Origin: Tamarix chinensis
Taxonomy: Eukaryota; Streptophyta; Magnoliopsida; Caryophyllales; Tamaricaceae
Length of the DNA stretch: 64,000 nucleotides
Assembly: GCA_030549775.1 (NCBI GenBank)
Contig: CM060171.1
Coordinates: 140,648,859-140,712,858 of the forward strand
Direction of reading: 5' to 3'
Within the stretch, counting starts at the first letter, position 1; the number at the start of each line of letters is the position of its first letter. The translations under genes were made by a program, and so were the position numbers. A model generated the notes under the pieces. That model was not told the DNA's origin. It saw only the letters and a program-made list of their open reading frames with translations, and did no database searches. Positions 37,140 through 48,932 of the stretch are shown in pieces.

Positions 37140-37639
37140 TGTATGTATGTATATTATTGTCGATGAAATCAAATATACTCCAGCCTGCAGTATGTATAGT
37201 TGGTTACTTTGGTCCCACGTTTAAGTTTTGAGGAAAGAAGATAGTCTGCGGTGGCCATTAATCTACCCATCAACTGGCTGTTATATTTTATGCGCCGATT
37301 ATGGAAGTAAAGTGCAGCGCAGATACGTAGTATTGAAATAATATCAACCAAAATATTCTTTATTCAAACGGCCGAGGTGGATAATGAGAACTCCAAAGCT
37401 GCTTCTCATCATCACACGGTTGTCACGCTGATGGTACGAGAATACTAATTCAAGAAGCGAGATATTCAGAACAAATTAATTAAGCACCATTTTATTTACC
37501 CTGTGCAATCACATTACATTAGCAGACGAGAGTTAGCGGCACGCACTAGTATAGTAGTAGTTTATTAGCGCCTAAGAATCGTAGAACTAGGTTATCCTAA
37601 TCAAACAATTAGTTGTTGGAAGCCTCTCAGCGAGCTAAA
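35601..37639. other. Intergenic region between the two convergent genes
   Basis: No supported gene. It contains a G-run (36051-36062), a (TG)n tract near 37040-37060 and the (ATGT)n tract listed separately. The MYB 3'UTR should lie at its right end (about 37.4-37.64 kb). Confidence 0.5.
37109..37152 (+). repeat. (ATGT)n microsatellite
   Basis: About 11 tetranucleotide units downstream of the MYB stop codon. Confidence 0.95.
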
Positions 37640-39063
37640 TTAAATAGAATCCTCATCTAGTTCAAGAAATTTATTAACCCAGTCCAAACCGTATGTACCC
37701 TCGGTAGAAAAATCAAAGAGCTCGTCGACGTCGAAGGTGATCTCAGAGTCCGTGTAAATAGCAGCGTTGTCGCAGCTGCCGTTGTCATCGTTGTTGTTCT
37801 TCTCGGTCTGATCCGAGGCGTCGCAGCCTTTGTCCGAGGGAGCGGGCTTGGGTCTGGGAGGGGGAGTTTGCATCTGTTTGTCCTTTGGATTTAATTTTTT
37901 GCTCAAATGAGAATTCCAGTAATTCTTTATCTCATTGTCGGTACGTCCTGGGAGTCTTCCGGCTATCAAGGACCACCTGTAGGCGTTTTTGAAGGGGAAA
38001 TTAATGAATGACTGCGCTATACATCAAAGTGGATAGGAAGACATACATATAATATAGCATTAATTAATTAATTAAGATCTTTCCCACATTAATGAGCTAG
38101 TGAATATGTTTGACCTAAGGGGCATTGATTAATTAAGATCATGATGTTTGAACCATCAATTGCATATCATGTAACACAACTGACAGCACCTGATGGATTT
38201 CATTTCATCAGCTCTGGTAATTAATGAGTGATGTTTGATCTAAGACACTTTAATTAATCAAAATGGAGATCAAGATAGTACATAGTAGCATTAACTAATT
38301 AGTAGCAGTAGTAAGAATTTTTTAATTCCCCTCCCCCCCCCCGGGCATCAATTAATTAATTACTGTTTTCCCACATCGATATATATCAATATTGATTTTG
38401 ATTAAATGGAATTACGTACGTACCTATTGCCGAGGAGCTTGTGAAGCCTGAGTATTAAGTCTTCTTCTGCATCAGAAATGTTGCCTCTCTTGATGTTAGG
38501 CCTAAGATAGTTCAACCATCTCAATCTACAACTCTTTCCACATCGATTCAAACCTGCAATGTGCATCACCGTGATATATATATATTTATATTAATAATTG
38601 TATGCATTCCCTATTATACATGGCATGGCATATACTGTAAATTAGCTATACTTTTTTTTTTTTTATTGGGGAGGGCAGGTCGCCGAGGCGGACCTCAACG
38701 ACTACGTACGGGAAATGGGTTGACGAATGGAAGATGGAAGGAAATGATTGTATCTGAGACATGAGTGATTGGACCAGACAAGAGTCGGAATGAAGTACTA
38801 ATAATGCGTCAATCATGCAACTTCGATCGATCTTGCCACTGAATATATAGAGCCTAGCTAAGATATTACTCGATCGTAGTATAATGCAGTGATTGATAGA
38901 TAGATACGCACGCACGCACGCACGTACCAGCTTTGAGAGCGGCAGTCTTCCACTTCTTTGCACCGTGTACTTCTATGTACTGAGCCAACTTTCTATCTTC
39001 CTCCGCTGTCCAAGCTCCTTTGTTCACTACTTTCTTACTGCATCCTTCATTCTTCGGAGGCAT
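37640..39063 (-). CDS. R2R3-MYB transcription factor with bHLH-interaction motif, three exons, 200 aa
   Basis: On the - strand the exons are 39063-38928, 38553-38424 and 37976-37640. Junctions are GT-AG, at the two positions usual for plant R2R3-MYB genes. Repeat R2 has Trp at 18, 38 and 58 ([26 protein letters not shown]). R3 has [19 protein letters not shown] and [12 protein letters not shown], with Trp at 90 and 109. The R3 signature [DE]Lx2[RK]x3Lx6Lx3R is complete (D77 L78 R81 L85 L92 R96), so a bHLH partner and a WD40-bHLH-MYB complex are expected. The family's such members control flavonoids, trichomes or root hairs. The C-terminal half is short and acidic ([26 protein letters not shown]), suggesting an activator. 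No EAR-type repression motif was seen. Exact subgroup and targets are unknown. Confidence 0.95.
38908..38924 (+). repeat. (CGCA)n microsatellite in MYB intron 1
   Basis: A short CGCA tetranucleotide run immediately next to the 5' splice site of MYB intron 1 (donor at 38927-38926 on the - strand). Confidence 0.85.
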
Positions 39064-39350
39064 TATTCCTCTCTCTCTATCTATTTTCTGATCTTCCGTC
39101 TGTCTGCTTTAATATCTTTCCCTTGCCTTTTTCCCCCCTTCCGTTATCTTTTTATGAAGACATGGAGAAAAAAAAAAGGCGACAGTTTTTTTCCTGGTTT
39201 GTTTGGGAAAGAAGAAAGAAAAAAGTGAAACAATTTAGTGTGTGAGCTGAGGAGCCCGGGAGAAAGAGAGGGGGAGTGTGGTAGATGTGTTGGTGTCCGC
39301 TCAACAATGAAGACGATTGGGTGGTGAAGTAAAGAGAGCTTATATTAATG
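39064..39350 (-). promoter_or_regulatory. MYB 5' leader and core promoter
   Basis: Upstream of the MYB ATG, the - strand carries 'attaatataagc' (39339-39349), a TATA-like box about 280 bases before the ATG. The leader is purine-rich on the - strand next to the ATG (39062-39090). No expression data support it. Confidence 0.4.
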
Positions 39351-39650
39351 GGGAAGGGAAGGCAATCAAGGTCGCCATGTGTTGGTGCCAAGGAAGGGGG
39401 GGGGGAACGAAGGAAAAGGAGACAAAATTGTCAAACGCACGCCTTCATCTACCCTTCTTGGGTAGGAATAAAGTTTGCAACTTCCCCCAACTACCGGTTA
39501 TATGTGGCCTCACTTTTCTTTTCTTTTGTTTTTTGTTAGAATGGGAAGTAGCAGCAACGAGTGGTGAGCTAAGGCTGCTAACCCAGCGAGAGAGTACTTA
39601 CATCACACCATACGCACATGGAGCCACAGTAGTAATACTAATTAATATTA

Positions 39651-39861
39651 CTCCATTTTTTTAGATTAAAAAAAATTAGAGAATTTTGATCGTTTAACTT
39701 TTTTTTAAATATAATTAATTATAATATAAAAATATACTTGTTACATATATATTAAAAAAAAAATTAGCATTAGTTTTTGATTTTCTTTTATCCATATGTA
39801 CCAAAAGAGATATCTTTTTTATCAAAATACACGGTAATCTCTGTTTTAGAATAAATGGGAG
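39651..39861. mobile_element. Stowaway-like MITE (211 bp) upstream of the MYB gene
   Basis: The ends are CTCCATTTTTTTAGA on the left and, on the other strand, CTCCCATTTATTCTA. A TA dinucleotide lies on each side (39649-39650 and 39862-39863). CTCC ends, TA duplication and ~200-bp size fit Tc1/mariner Stowaway MITEs. It lies ~590 bp upstream of the MYB start codon. Confidence 0.72.
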
Positions 39862-40487
39862 TAATAAATTGTGGACGATGAGGAAGTAGTCTTTTTTACA
39901 GTAGGTTTTAAATTTTAGTTTATGATATAAATTATTTTATCAATAATATTACAAACGATTAAGTGCTTTGTCTTTTGTTTTAATCCTATATAATTTTTTA
40001 ATGATAAAATGATCGAAAAATTTTAATTCAAACTAAAATTGCGCTTAATGAAATGGATATCGATAAAAAAAAATGTTGTCTAAAATTCAATCTTAATTTG
40101 ATGCCTTGAAGTATTAGGAAAGAGGAGCATATATCCGTCATCACCGACGACTACCTGGCCCCTTCAAAACGAAAGGTTCTAGCTGCCGATAACGTACCGA
40201 GTGAGATCGTTGGCATTCGATGGTTTTCGTACTCAGTTCTCAAATCATTGAATTCAAAAGGTACTTTTGCGCGCTACAAAAAGGATACAGTCTAGTAGCA
40301 GTAGTCTACAGCTCTAGCTTGTTAATCAATCCCCATCTGCCATCTTTCAAAGTTGCTTTTCAATTTGGAATTTTCTAATACCAAGCGTCCGCCGGCACTA
40401 AGCCTCCAATCGGACGGAGTTACCATAGGTTAGAAATAAAATTACCAGTACTATCTAAGGAATCCAATCAACTTCCGTAGTCATTAT
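39862..40487. other. Unassigned AT-rich intergenic DNA
   Basis: Between the Stowaway-like MITE and the hAT cluster. I see nothing I can assign. Confidence 0.5.
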
Positions 40488-41266
40488 CAATGTTGCAAGG
40501 AAACGAAGACGGGGACGGGAAACGATAACCGGAAGAAACGCCATTTTTTTTAAGTATAGAAAAGGGTATAGTATAAAAAGTTAAAAAAATTATATGTATA
40601 TTTTTAAAAATAGATTAAATTTATTAAAATTAAGAGAAAAAAATAAAAAAAATTCTAAAATTAATTCATATATTAATTAAATTTAATTATTAATAATTAT
40701 TTTTTAATAAAAAATTGATTAAATAATATTTTTTAATAAAAATATTAATTAAATAATTTTAATATAAATTTTAATGTGTAAATGTTTTCGGGAAGTTAAA
40801 CGTTTTCGGGACACAAATATATATATATATCTGTTTCTCTCTAGAAGACGATGTCTATTTTGTTGTCCTAACTCCGGATTAGCCTGCTGCCGCTGAACGC
40901 TGATACCTATTGTCAGTGAGGGGCAGAATCAATCAGTATCTTCTTGATTATGGTTTCCCTTTCGTTTGGTGCAGTGCAATGCTGCAGCTCACGTTCCGCG
41001 TCCCTCTTCACTCCTTACTGTTCTACTCTATGGCTAGTATATTGCTTGCTCGATTCGAAGGGTGAGGGGGGCAAGTGGGCAACTGGGTTGGGGCGTTGTG
41101 TGAGGGGATGGGACGACCGGGCGAGTAGCGTCAGACGATAAAAATCCTCCAAAATGACATCATTTAGGAGGTTTTTTTTTAAATCAGCGTCCCGTCTCGC
41201 GTTTCGTCCCCAGAAATGTCCCGGGGACGCGAAACAGGCGCACTTCAGCGTCCCCGTGCTTCACTG
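40488..41266. mobile_element. hAT-like non-autonomous element A (779 bp)
   Basis: Left end CAATGTTGCAAGGAAACG, right end on the other strand CAGTGAAGCACGGGGACG (12 of 18 identical). The target duplication is gtcattat (40480-40487) and gttattat (41267-41274), 7 of 8. The middle is AT-rich; the ends are GC-rich with 'cgggga' words. No transposase was seen. Confidence 0.72.
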
Positions 41267-41276
41267 GTTATTATTA

Positions 41277-42103
41277 CAGGGGTTAAATGGATCGGATGGG
41301 CAGGGTCTATATCGAATTATAGCGGATTGAATTATTTTTAAATTAAATTATTTTGAATTATATTATTATTTTAGTTTGGATTATTGTAAATTCGGATTGA
41401 ATTGGGATTGGAGCGAGCAAGTTCGTATTTGGATAATTTTATATTCAATTTAATTTGACATGTTATATTGGGATTGATTTAATAAATTGAGTATTTTTAA
41501 ATTTTGATGGATCGAGTTAGATTTATATCAAACTAATTTTAAATCGAATCAATTTAGATTTAGGTCAAATAAAACATTGATCATCAATATTAATTTAACT
41601 CATTAACCTCATAAACAAGTATTAACTTTGATTTTATGTAACCACATGATTAATAATATGTTACTTATTGCTATTTATTTATTATTATAACTTTTTATTG
41701 TTGTATTTTTATGTAAAAAAATTGATAAAATTAGAATATTATTGATGAATAAGTATGTCTATAATAAAAGTAAAAAAAAAATAAGTAAATTTTATAAAGC
41801 AATATCTTTTTAAATGCTTTAAATAAATAATAAAATATGTAGTTTTTTTCATAACAAATTAATATCAAATTTAATTTTATCAAGTCGGATTAATGGCAGA
41901 TCGGATTGATAATAGGTAAAGTTGATGATAAGTTGGGTTGATAGCAGGTCTGATTGATGTTGAATTACTGGTTATGTTTGGGTTGGGTTTAAATCAAGTT
42001 TGATCACTTATATATGGATCAGCGTTGAGTCGATCAGTTTTGGATTGGATTGATAAATTTTTCAGATTATAATGGATTGAATCAGATCAACTTTGCAACT
42101 CTA
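41277..42103. mobile_element. hAT-like non-autonomous element B (~827 bp)
   Basis: Left end CAGGGGTTAAATGGATCGGAT and right end, other strand, TAGAGTTGCAAAGTTGATCTGAT are imperfect TIRs. The interior repeats 'ggattgaat' and 'gatcgga' words, as in the 1261-1897 MITE. The flanks gttattat(ta) and gttatcac are only partly alike, so the target duplication is blurred by the neighbouring insertions. Confidence 0.55.
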
Positions 42104-42111
42104 GTTATCAC

Positions 42112-42432
42112 CAGCATTGCACAGGGATCGGAACCGGAAAACAGATATGGGGAGAAATACGAAAATATTATTTCTTAAAATTTTAAAAAACGAAGACGGC
42201 GATAAACGTAAAATATATATATATTTTAAAAAAGATTAAATCTACTAAAATTAAAAGAGAAAAATAAATAAAAATCTAAAATTATTACTTATATTAGTTA
42301 ATTTTAATCATTAATAATTTTTTAATAAAAAATTAATTAAATAATTTTAATATAAATTCTAATACAAAAAAATTTTCAAAAGAAGAAATATTTTCGGAAC
42401 GGAAGACGGACTGCCGTCTCGGTGCATTAGAG
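42112..42432. mobile_element. hAT-like non-autonomous element C (321 bp)
   Basis: The target duplication is gttatcac (42104-42111) and gttatcag (42433-42440), 7 of 8. TIRs CAGCATTGCACAGGG and CTCTAATGCACCGAG (other strand) share TGCAC. The interior (gaagacgg, then an AT-rich block with 'aataattttttaataaaaaa') matches element A, so C is a shorter relative of A. Confidence 0.68.
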
Positions 42433-42440
42433 GTTATCAG

Positions 42441-43567
42441 TAGTACACTTACTACACTCAATTTGCATATATATATATATATATATATATAAGTTTCTAC
42501 ATTTTACTAAAGTCCTTCATTTAAAAATAATAAAATATTTGATACATAAATAATAATAATAATAAAAACATAAACATAATATTAAAAACTAATCAAGACC
42601 GTAACATGCATTTTTTAAGTTGTAGATCTACTCCGAGTCTTTGGCGATACTCAGGATCAATCCTATATCTTGCAATATAACTTTATTTCCATGTCCAACA
42701 AACATTATTTTCACGATGTTATGTCATAGGAGTCCGTATGCTATTCTTAAATAAATAAAAATATTTAAGCAAATATTTACAAACATTAACATATTTTATT
42801 TTATAATCCACTCGGTTCAATATGCTAATGCTTTCCGGGAAGGTGCGTGCTCATGGAATAGATTGATGCTACGTCAGCATTGGGCATCCACAAGGACCGC
42901 AACAACTCATCTTGGCATTTTGAACGATGGTTGGGTTGTGGTTGTATCCTAGGCCTAGCTATACACATTTGACATATGGCGCTGCCGCTTTGTTATTGTA
43001 AATCACTGATTGACCCTTTTATAATATTATACCTCCTCCCCCACCCCACCCCACCCCACCCCCCAAAAATAATTTTTTATAGCATGACTGTGCAAAACAC
43101 GGGGGTAAGAATGTTACTAGAAGCTTTTCGGCGAACATCCAAAATACAAGTTTTGCAATAGCTCCGCTGTCTGAGTCTTTCCTAAAATGCACACCAATAT
43201 TTTTAGTTGGCTACCCCGACGAAGAAAAAGAAAGCCAGGAAACAAATATTTCTGGAATAATAAATCTTCAAACTTCCTAACATTTTCTTTGATAAATCTT
43301 CAACATCAGACATTATCTTTTACTACGTAGATTGTCCACTAAAATTTAGTCAATATCATATTTCAGGGAAAAATTAAAGATTATGTAAATATCTATGTAC
43401 AATAGTTTTCATAATGACAGATATTTTATGTAATATTTATATAAATGTTAAGAATTACTATCAATATCTTATATTATCAAATTTAGTGCAGTAATTTCAT
43501 TCGTTATCTCAGCCGTTAAATTAGATGTATATAAAGATTTTATTTCATATTTTACGTTAGACGATAC
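42441..43567. other. Unassigned intergenic DNA with simple repeats
   Basis: Contains a (TA)n tract at ~42467-42492 and a (CCCCA)n run at 43038-43064. No supported gene. Confidence 0.5.
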
Positions 43568-44082
43568 TTACTACTACAAAACCTAACTTTAATAATAGTT
43601 ATTGGGGGTTTAATAATAGTTATTGGGGGTTTTGATATATTGATTCTGATACATTTTCAAATTTTTTGTTATTAAAACTTTAATAATGATTCCAAGGTGT
43701 TTTGTGCAAAAATCTTTACCAAAACTAACCTTTAATAATGATTACTAATATATGTTCCTACAAATTAGAATACATGTAAGGGAGTTGAACCCTTATACTT
43801 TTTAATGGAGCCATCTACCGTATACTCTATCAACAACGCTCGATTTTAGAATTAACAATGCTGGATTTTTAAAACATGAACAACAACTCCATAATTTTGG
43901 ATCCAAGCATGAAAAAAAAAACTAATCGGAAAACCCAAATGAATTGAAAATTTAAAATGATACATCATACTTGGAATTAACATTGAGAAACAATAACTTG
44001 AGAAAGTAACATTAAGCATATCGAAATAAATGACATATAGTATAAGGCGATTTAAAATTGATATCCTTGTCCAATAATACAA

Positions 44083-44148
<66 letters not shown>

Positions 44149-44780
44149 TTTTCTAAGAAAATAGAAGTGTACACAATGGTTTGGCATAGTATAATAACTG
44201 CCATGTACGCCCCTATTAAAAAGATCTTTTTTAATAAATGTATACACAGTGGTTATTATACCAAATTGTTGTGTATGCTTCCATTTTTTTCTTTTTCTTT
44301 TAAATATAATTGTACATATGAATTAATTGTTGTGGCTCTTTAGGGAATTTTAATTTTCATTATGGATCATAAGGGGATACATGCAAATAGGTTATTTGGA
44401 AAATATATAGATAGTGTTAAGGAATTTCTTAAGATAGTCATTCAATATTCGGAAGATCCTTTGCGGATATTTTATCCATGTATGAATTTTAAAAATATGA
44501 TAAAAGAGAGGGGTAAAGTATATACGAGATCATCTCATTATCTATGAAATTGATAAGAGTTATATTAGGTGAATATGGCATAACGAGCCACATTTATGAA
44601 CCTAGTGTAGTTTACCATGATGATATTAAAATTGCAGATAACTTTACTTACATGGAAGACCAGGCAAATAATGTCGAAGAGCATATTACATTGCATACTT
44701 CAATAAATTCATATGTTTTATTTTTATATTTTTCATATTGCAATGCATGCTTTAATTACTTTCTAATCTATAATTTTTAT
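43568..44780 (+). mobile_element. CACTA (En/Spm) transposon remnant, 5' part
   Basis: The left end 'ttactactacaaaacc' resembles the CACTACTACAAAA-type CACTA terminus, followed by a repeated 'taataatagttattgggggttt' subterminal word. From 44362 a frame starts MDHKGIHANRLFGKY and continues through FLKIVIQYSED and YPCMNFKN. After a frameshift at ~44545 it reads EIDKSYIR.IWHNE. This order matches the N-terminal transposase-associated domain of plant CACTA transposases (CPC..C..N, then W.HGE). LTR unit 4 interrupts it at 44781. An (AAT)n tract lies at 44084-44148. Confidence 0.6.
44084..44148 (+). repeat. (AAT)n microsatellite
   Basis: About 21 uninterrupted AAT units in the CACTA remnant. Confidence 0.97.
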
Positions 44781-47700
44781 TACACCACCTCAAATTTTAC
44801 TATAGAAAATTTTCATTTTATAGCAAAAGCATATAAAGAAAATACCAGGTGTTGGCACCGTAATTGATGTAATTCTGGTTTACCATATCATCTTTACATC
44901 AATTACAAGGCTAAAAACATTCATAGTGAAACAGATTAATTAGAAACGATAGAAGTTTTATAAATATAAATATGAGTTTGTATATTAACCCTAGGATATA
45001 ATATATAAAAAATACAATAAAAGGGATACCATGGATTAAAGAGTCTAAAAGGTATCCGGATAAAAACATCATCCAAATAATATGGCTCTTCTCCCAAACA
45101 CCTATACAAGAAAAGTCACTCCTCCCTATACAATGCATAAAAGGTGGCAAAATCATCCGACTAGTCCTCAAAAACCTACACAAAAGCATTTAGATCATCT
45201 ACTCATGGAAATGAGCATCATTAATGAAAAAGAAGGTCAATATACTATGTGCTAAGTAAGCTAATAATACTGTTGAGTAAGGGATATGGTTACATACATG
45301 CATTCATAACAAAGTAAGTACTAATCTAGGCCTCTTTATTAGATATAACTATTTTCATTCTTCTATTTAAGTTGAATTAAGACCCCATTATTTTTAACTA
45401 GTCGAACGGTATGAAACACCTTTCAGGGTCAACACACCTGAGCCACTATTATCGTTCAGTAGAATGGACCCAATACCTCTCAAGGTAAAATGCTCCGAAG
45501 CCATTATTCTTAAACTGGTGAAATGATCTAAACACTTCTCAAGGTCAACACAATTGAGCCACTATTATCGTTTGATGGAACAAACCCAATATCTCAATCC
45601 TGACTCATGTACTCTTCCACTTTAAATCATTAATATCTTATCCACTAGGTTACATATCTTAAATTATATTATTATTCACGATGATTATAGGGCCCCGCTA
45701 TTATTAATTTTATGGAATAGACTAAAACACCTCTCAAGAACAACACACCCAAGCTACTGTTATCGTCTGGTGGAATGGACCCATAAAATACCTCTTAGAA
45801 AAAAATGATCTTAGGCCACTATTCTTAAACTTGTGGAATTGTCTAAAGAACCTCTCAGGGACAACAAACCTGAACCACTTATTATCCTCCGAAGGAATGA
45901 ACCCATAAACACCTCGTCCTGATTCACATGATATTTCACTTTAAATGATTAATATCTTATTCTTATTTAATTTGATAAGTGCAAAACATGTTCAAAATGG
46001 GTAAGACACATCACGAGATCATAAGGCCATTATCTAGGGTTAAAACCCTTATACTTCCCCAAAAATCTAATTTCATACTTTTATCATAACTCTCCTTTAG
46101 TTACTCTTTTAACCACCAAACATAGTACCTATTCCTCAATTATTATTATTATCAACATACTCAAATTTCAAGGCCTAACTCTAAGGTCTTGCATATGTGA
46201 TAATAACTAATGGAGATCATCCTTATTAGATGATTGCATTCTCGCCCTTAATTTTTCCAAGTTTGAGAGTCACAAAACTCTCCTCACTTGGAAAAATTAA
46301 TCGCTCCTAATAAAAATAGCCATGCAAACCATGTCAACCTTTACCACCTCTATAAGATAAAACCCCACCTTTTTCCCTAGTTTTTCCCATCCTTTTTAGC
46401 TCATTTTATTTTATTATTTTTTCCCAAAAAATATCCGAAAAATGCAACCCATTTTGCACCCACAATAGCCACACCAAATAAGCCACAAGTCCTTCCCAAG
46501 CTACATGACATATCCTTTTCAGCACTTGGGAAGAACAATGTAAATTTTTAGGGAGAAGAAGAAAGGTGAGAAGACATTCTTTACTTATTTTTTTCCTTAC
46601 AAGATTAAAATGATATTTATCTCTTTCATTGCAAACCAAGTGGCAGTTGTATGACTTAAACATGTGATAGAAATGTTTGAAATCTGCACACATGTATTCA
46701 CCATGGTTGAAACATATGGTGGTGTATTAGGTGGTTTTCTTCATTTTTTTTTTACTCCAATCACATGTATTAGTTGACTAAGTTGTAATATTTAATCATG
46801 CTCTCCCTCTATAAGTGTTAAAGATAATGAAAGAGAACACAAATTATTTTCTCTACATGTTTTTTTCTCTCAAAACTAAGAGTCATCCTTCTTCAACTCT
46901 AGTGTGGGAGTTTGAAGGTTTTACATAATCTTCCAAGATTTATCCTTAGAGTTTAACCTTAGGTATTTCTTGTAAGTATTGATTCAAGAAGCTACCAAGA
47001 ATCATATTTTTAAATCTCTCCCCATTCTACTCTTAATTTTTGGTTGATCTAATTTTAATTAAACACCACTTCCTAACATGACCCAATTTGGATTTGATAT
47101 GTATTAATAACCTTATCTCAATAATTACTATTCTCAATGCTTATAAACTCTAATTTCACAAATCCATCATAACTTTTTTTGTAGGGCTCAAATAATCACT
47201 AGATTCAATAAATATTCCTTGAACACTAATATTAACAACATATTTGGATTTCATGGTCTAACTCTATCGTTTCACGCATGTGATAATAGCTTTATCATTT
47301 TAAGGTTACTATTCTCAAATCAAATTATATTCGTACTTTAGCAAACTTAGGTCACTTACAACTACTCTGAACACTTCATATAAATACCTTAGAATACTTT
47401 AGATGATATAAAGCCTTAAAATTTCATGTTTCTCATATTTAACTCACATTGACCAAAATAGCTTTATTGATAACAAAACCCTTATTTCATATAAATCTTA
47501 TATATTTGGTAACATTATCCCCAAATACTCCATTTATCTTCATATTATTATACTCATTTCATATTGATCATACCTTACTCAATAAACCTATGTTAAAACC
47601 TTATATCACATCGAGGGTTTTTCCACATAAAATAATGATAATATAAAATATTTACTTATTCATTTTCTATCATATAATATCAGTCGCATATCATAACATT

Positions 47701-48927
47701 AACAATCATGCATTAATTCATATGATAACAATAACATGATATAACAAAAAAATTCATAACACTTAGCAATCAAAACCCCTAGACTACGATACACATGTTA
47801 ATCCTATTCTGCCACCTCCAAAACCTTAAGAAAAACACCTAAGAAGACATAATAGGATTAAACCACATAATTAAGGAAATGTAAGGGTGTAATAATGGAG
47901 GATTAAATTGAGACAAACCACTATGAGAGAACTTGTACAAACAAGAGAGGATGAGTGGCAAGGTGGTGAGACAAGATGTCATTGCTATGGAGGGTGTAGT
48001 GGTGATGGAGGTCGGAACATGGATGGGGTGGCTGCATAGAAGCTGTCAAAGAGGGAGGTATGGCTATGATGATTATGGCTGTAGCCAAGGAAAGGGGAAA
48101 AAGGGGGAGGTGGTTGTGGGGTGATTTGTCAAAGGGTGGAGGAGTGAACCAGTTGTTTTAGCTAATGGATGGGGTAAGGTCTGGTAAAAATAACCGATGT
48201 TGTGGTGATAATAGTCGAAGATGGTGGTGGGTAGTTTAGGTGATTGTTTCCAAGTGAGGGTGGCTGGCTTTGGTGCAAATGGTCTAAGGTAGGGGTAGGA
48301 AATCATGAGGTTGGTTGGTAGTAGTGGGGGAGAAATGGCAAAGGCTACCAGTAGTGGTGTTAATGCCTTGGTTGGGCTCAAAGGTGGTGGGGTTTTAAGG
48401 TTGTTTTAATGATGAAAAGAGGGAGGAAGGTTACGTTGGAGGTGAAATTTTTTTGATAGAAAAAAAAGGGAGAAGGAAGAAGTTTCAGGTATTAAATATG
48501 CCTTATATACACATGCACACATGTAGAAAGGATGAGGGGTAGGTGGTGTGATCGACCAATATTTCAACCCCATACCCTTAAGATGAGGAGGGGGAGTTGA
48601 TGGGGATAGAGGGTATGCTTGGTAGGGGAAGTCGTGCACGTAAAGGAAAGAGAAGAGAACTAGGTAGGGGAGAAATATGAGGGAAAAGAGAATAAAAAGA
48701 AAAAGGAGAAAAGGGAGATGATATGTGTTTAGATTTAGGTTTAGGTTAAAAATAATTTAGGTTTAGGCTAGAAAATATATTAATAACCTGAACTAAAAAT
48801 TAGGGTTAGCTAAGATTTATGATTAGGGAGTTAGGGTAAGATAGAAAAAATAAATTTTTTGAGGTTAGTATTAGATTGCTATATTAATTGATCGAGAATA
48901 TGGTTAGTTAAAATTTGGGGTATTACA
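44781..48927 (-). mobile_element. Giant solo-LTR-like unit 4 (4.15 kb), nested in CACTA
   Basis: The + strand left end is degenerate ('tacaccacctcaaatttta') but aligns with TGTAACACCCCTAAATTTT. The right end is AAATTTGGGGTATTACA. The 5-bp duplication TTTAT is perfect (44776-44780 and 48928-48932). Landmarks on the - strand match the family: TATATAAGG (48510-48502) after a GC-rich GT/GA block (48.7-47.9 kb), then AT-rich DNA, the 'ccactattatcg' array (45910-45380) and the hairpin region near 45240. No coding domain. Open frames at 47.9-48.6 kb are composition artefacts. Confidence 0.72.
45380..45910 (-). repeat. ~90-bp array in LTR unit 4
   Basis: Units carry 'ccactattatcgt', 'tggaatggaccc' and 'caacacacc' words repeated about five times. 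They are related to the arrays in units 1, 2 and 3. Confidence 0.75.
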
Positions 48928-48932
48928 TTTAT

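Noticed and set aside
29882..39063. GT47 and MYB genes as a biosynthetic cluster
   Set aside because: Two unrelated genes in convergent orientation separated by 2.6 kb. No shared pathway evidence.
43777..43840. tRNA-like B box (GGGTTCAACTCCC on the minus strand) near a possible SINE
   Set aside because: No cloverleaf could be drawn and no A box at the right distance. Probably chance or part of the CACTA remnant.
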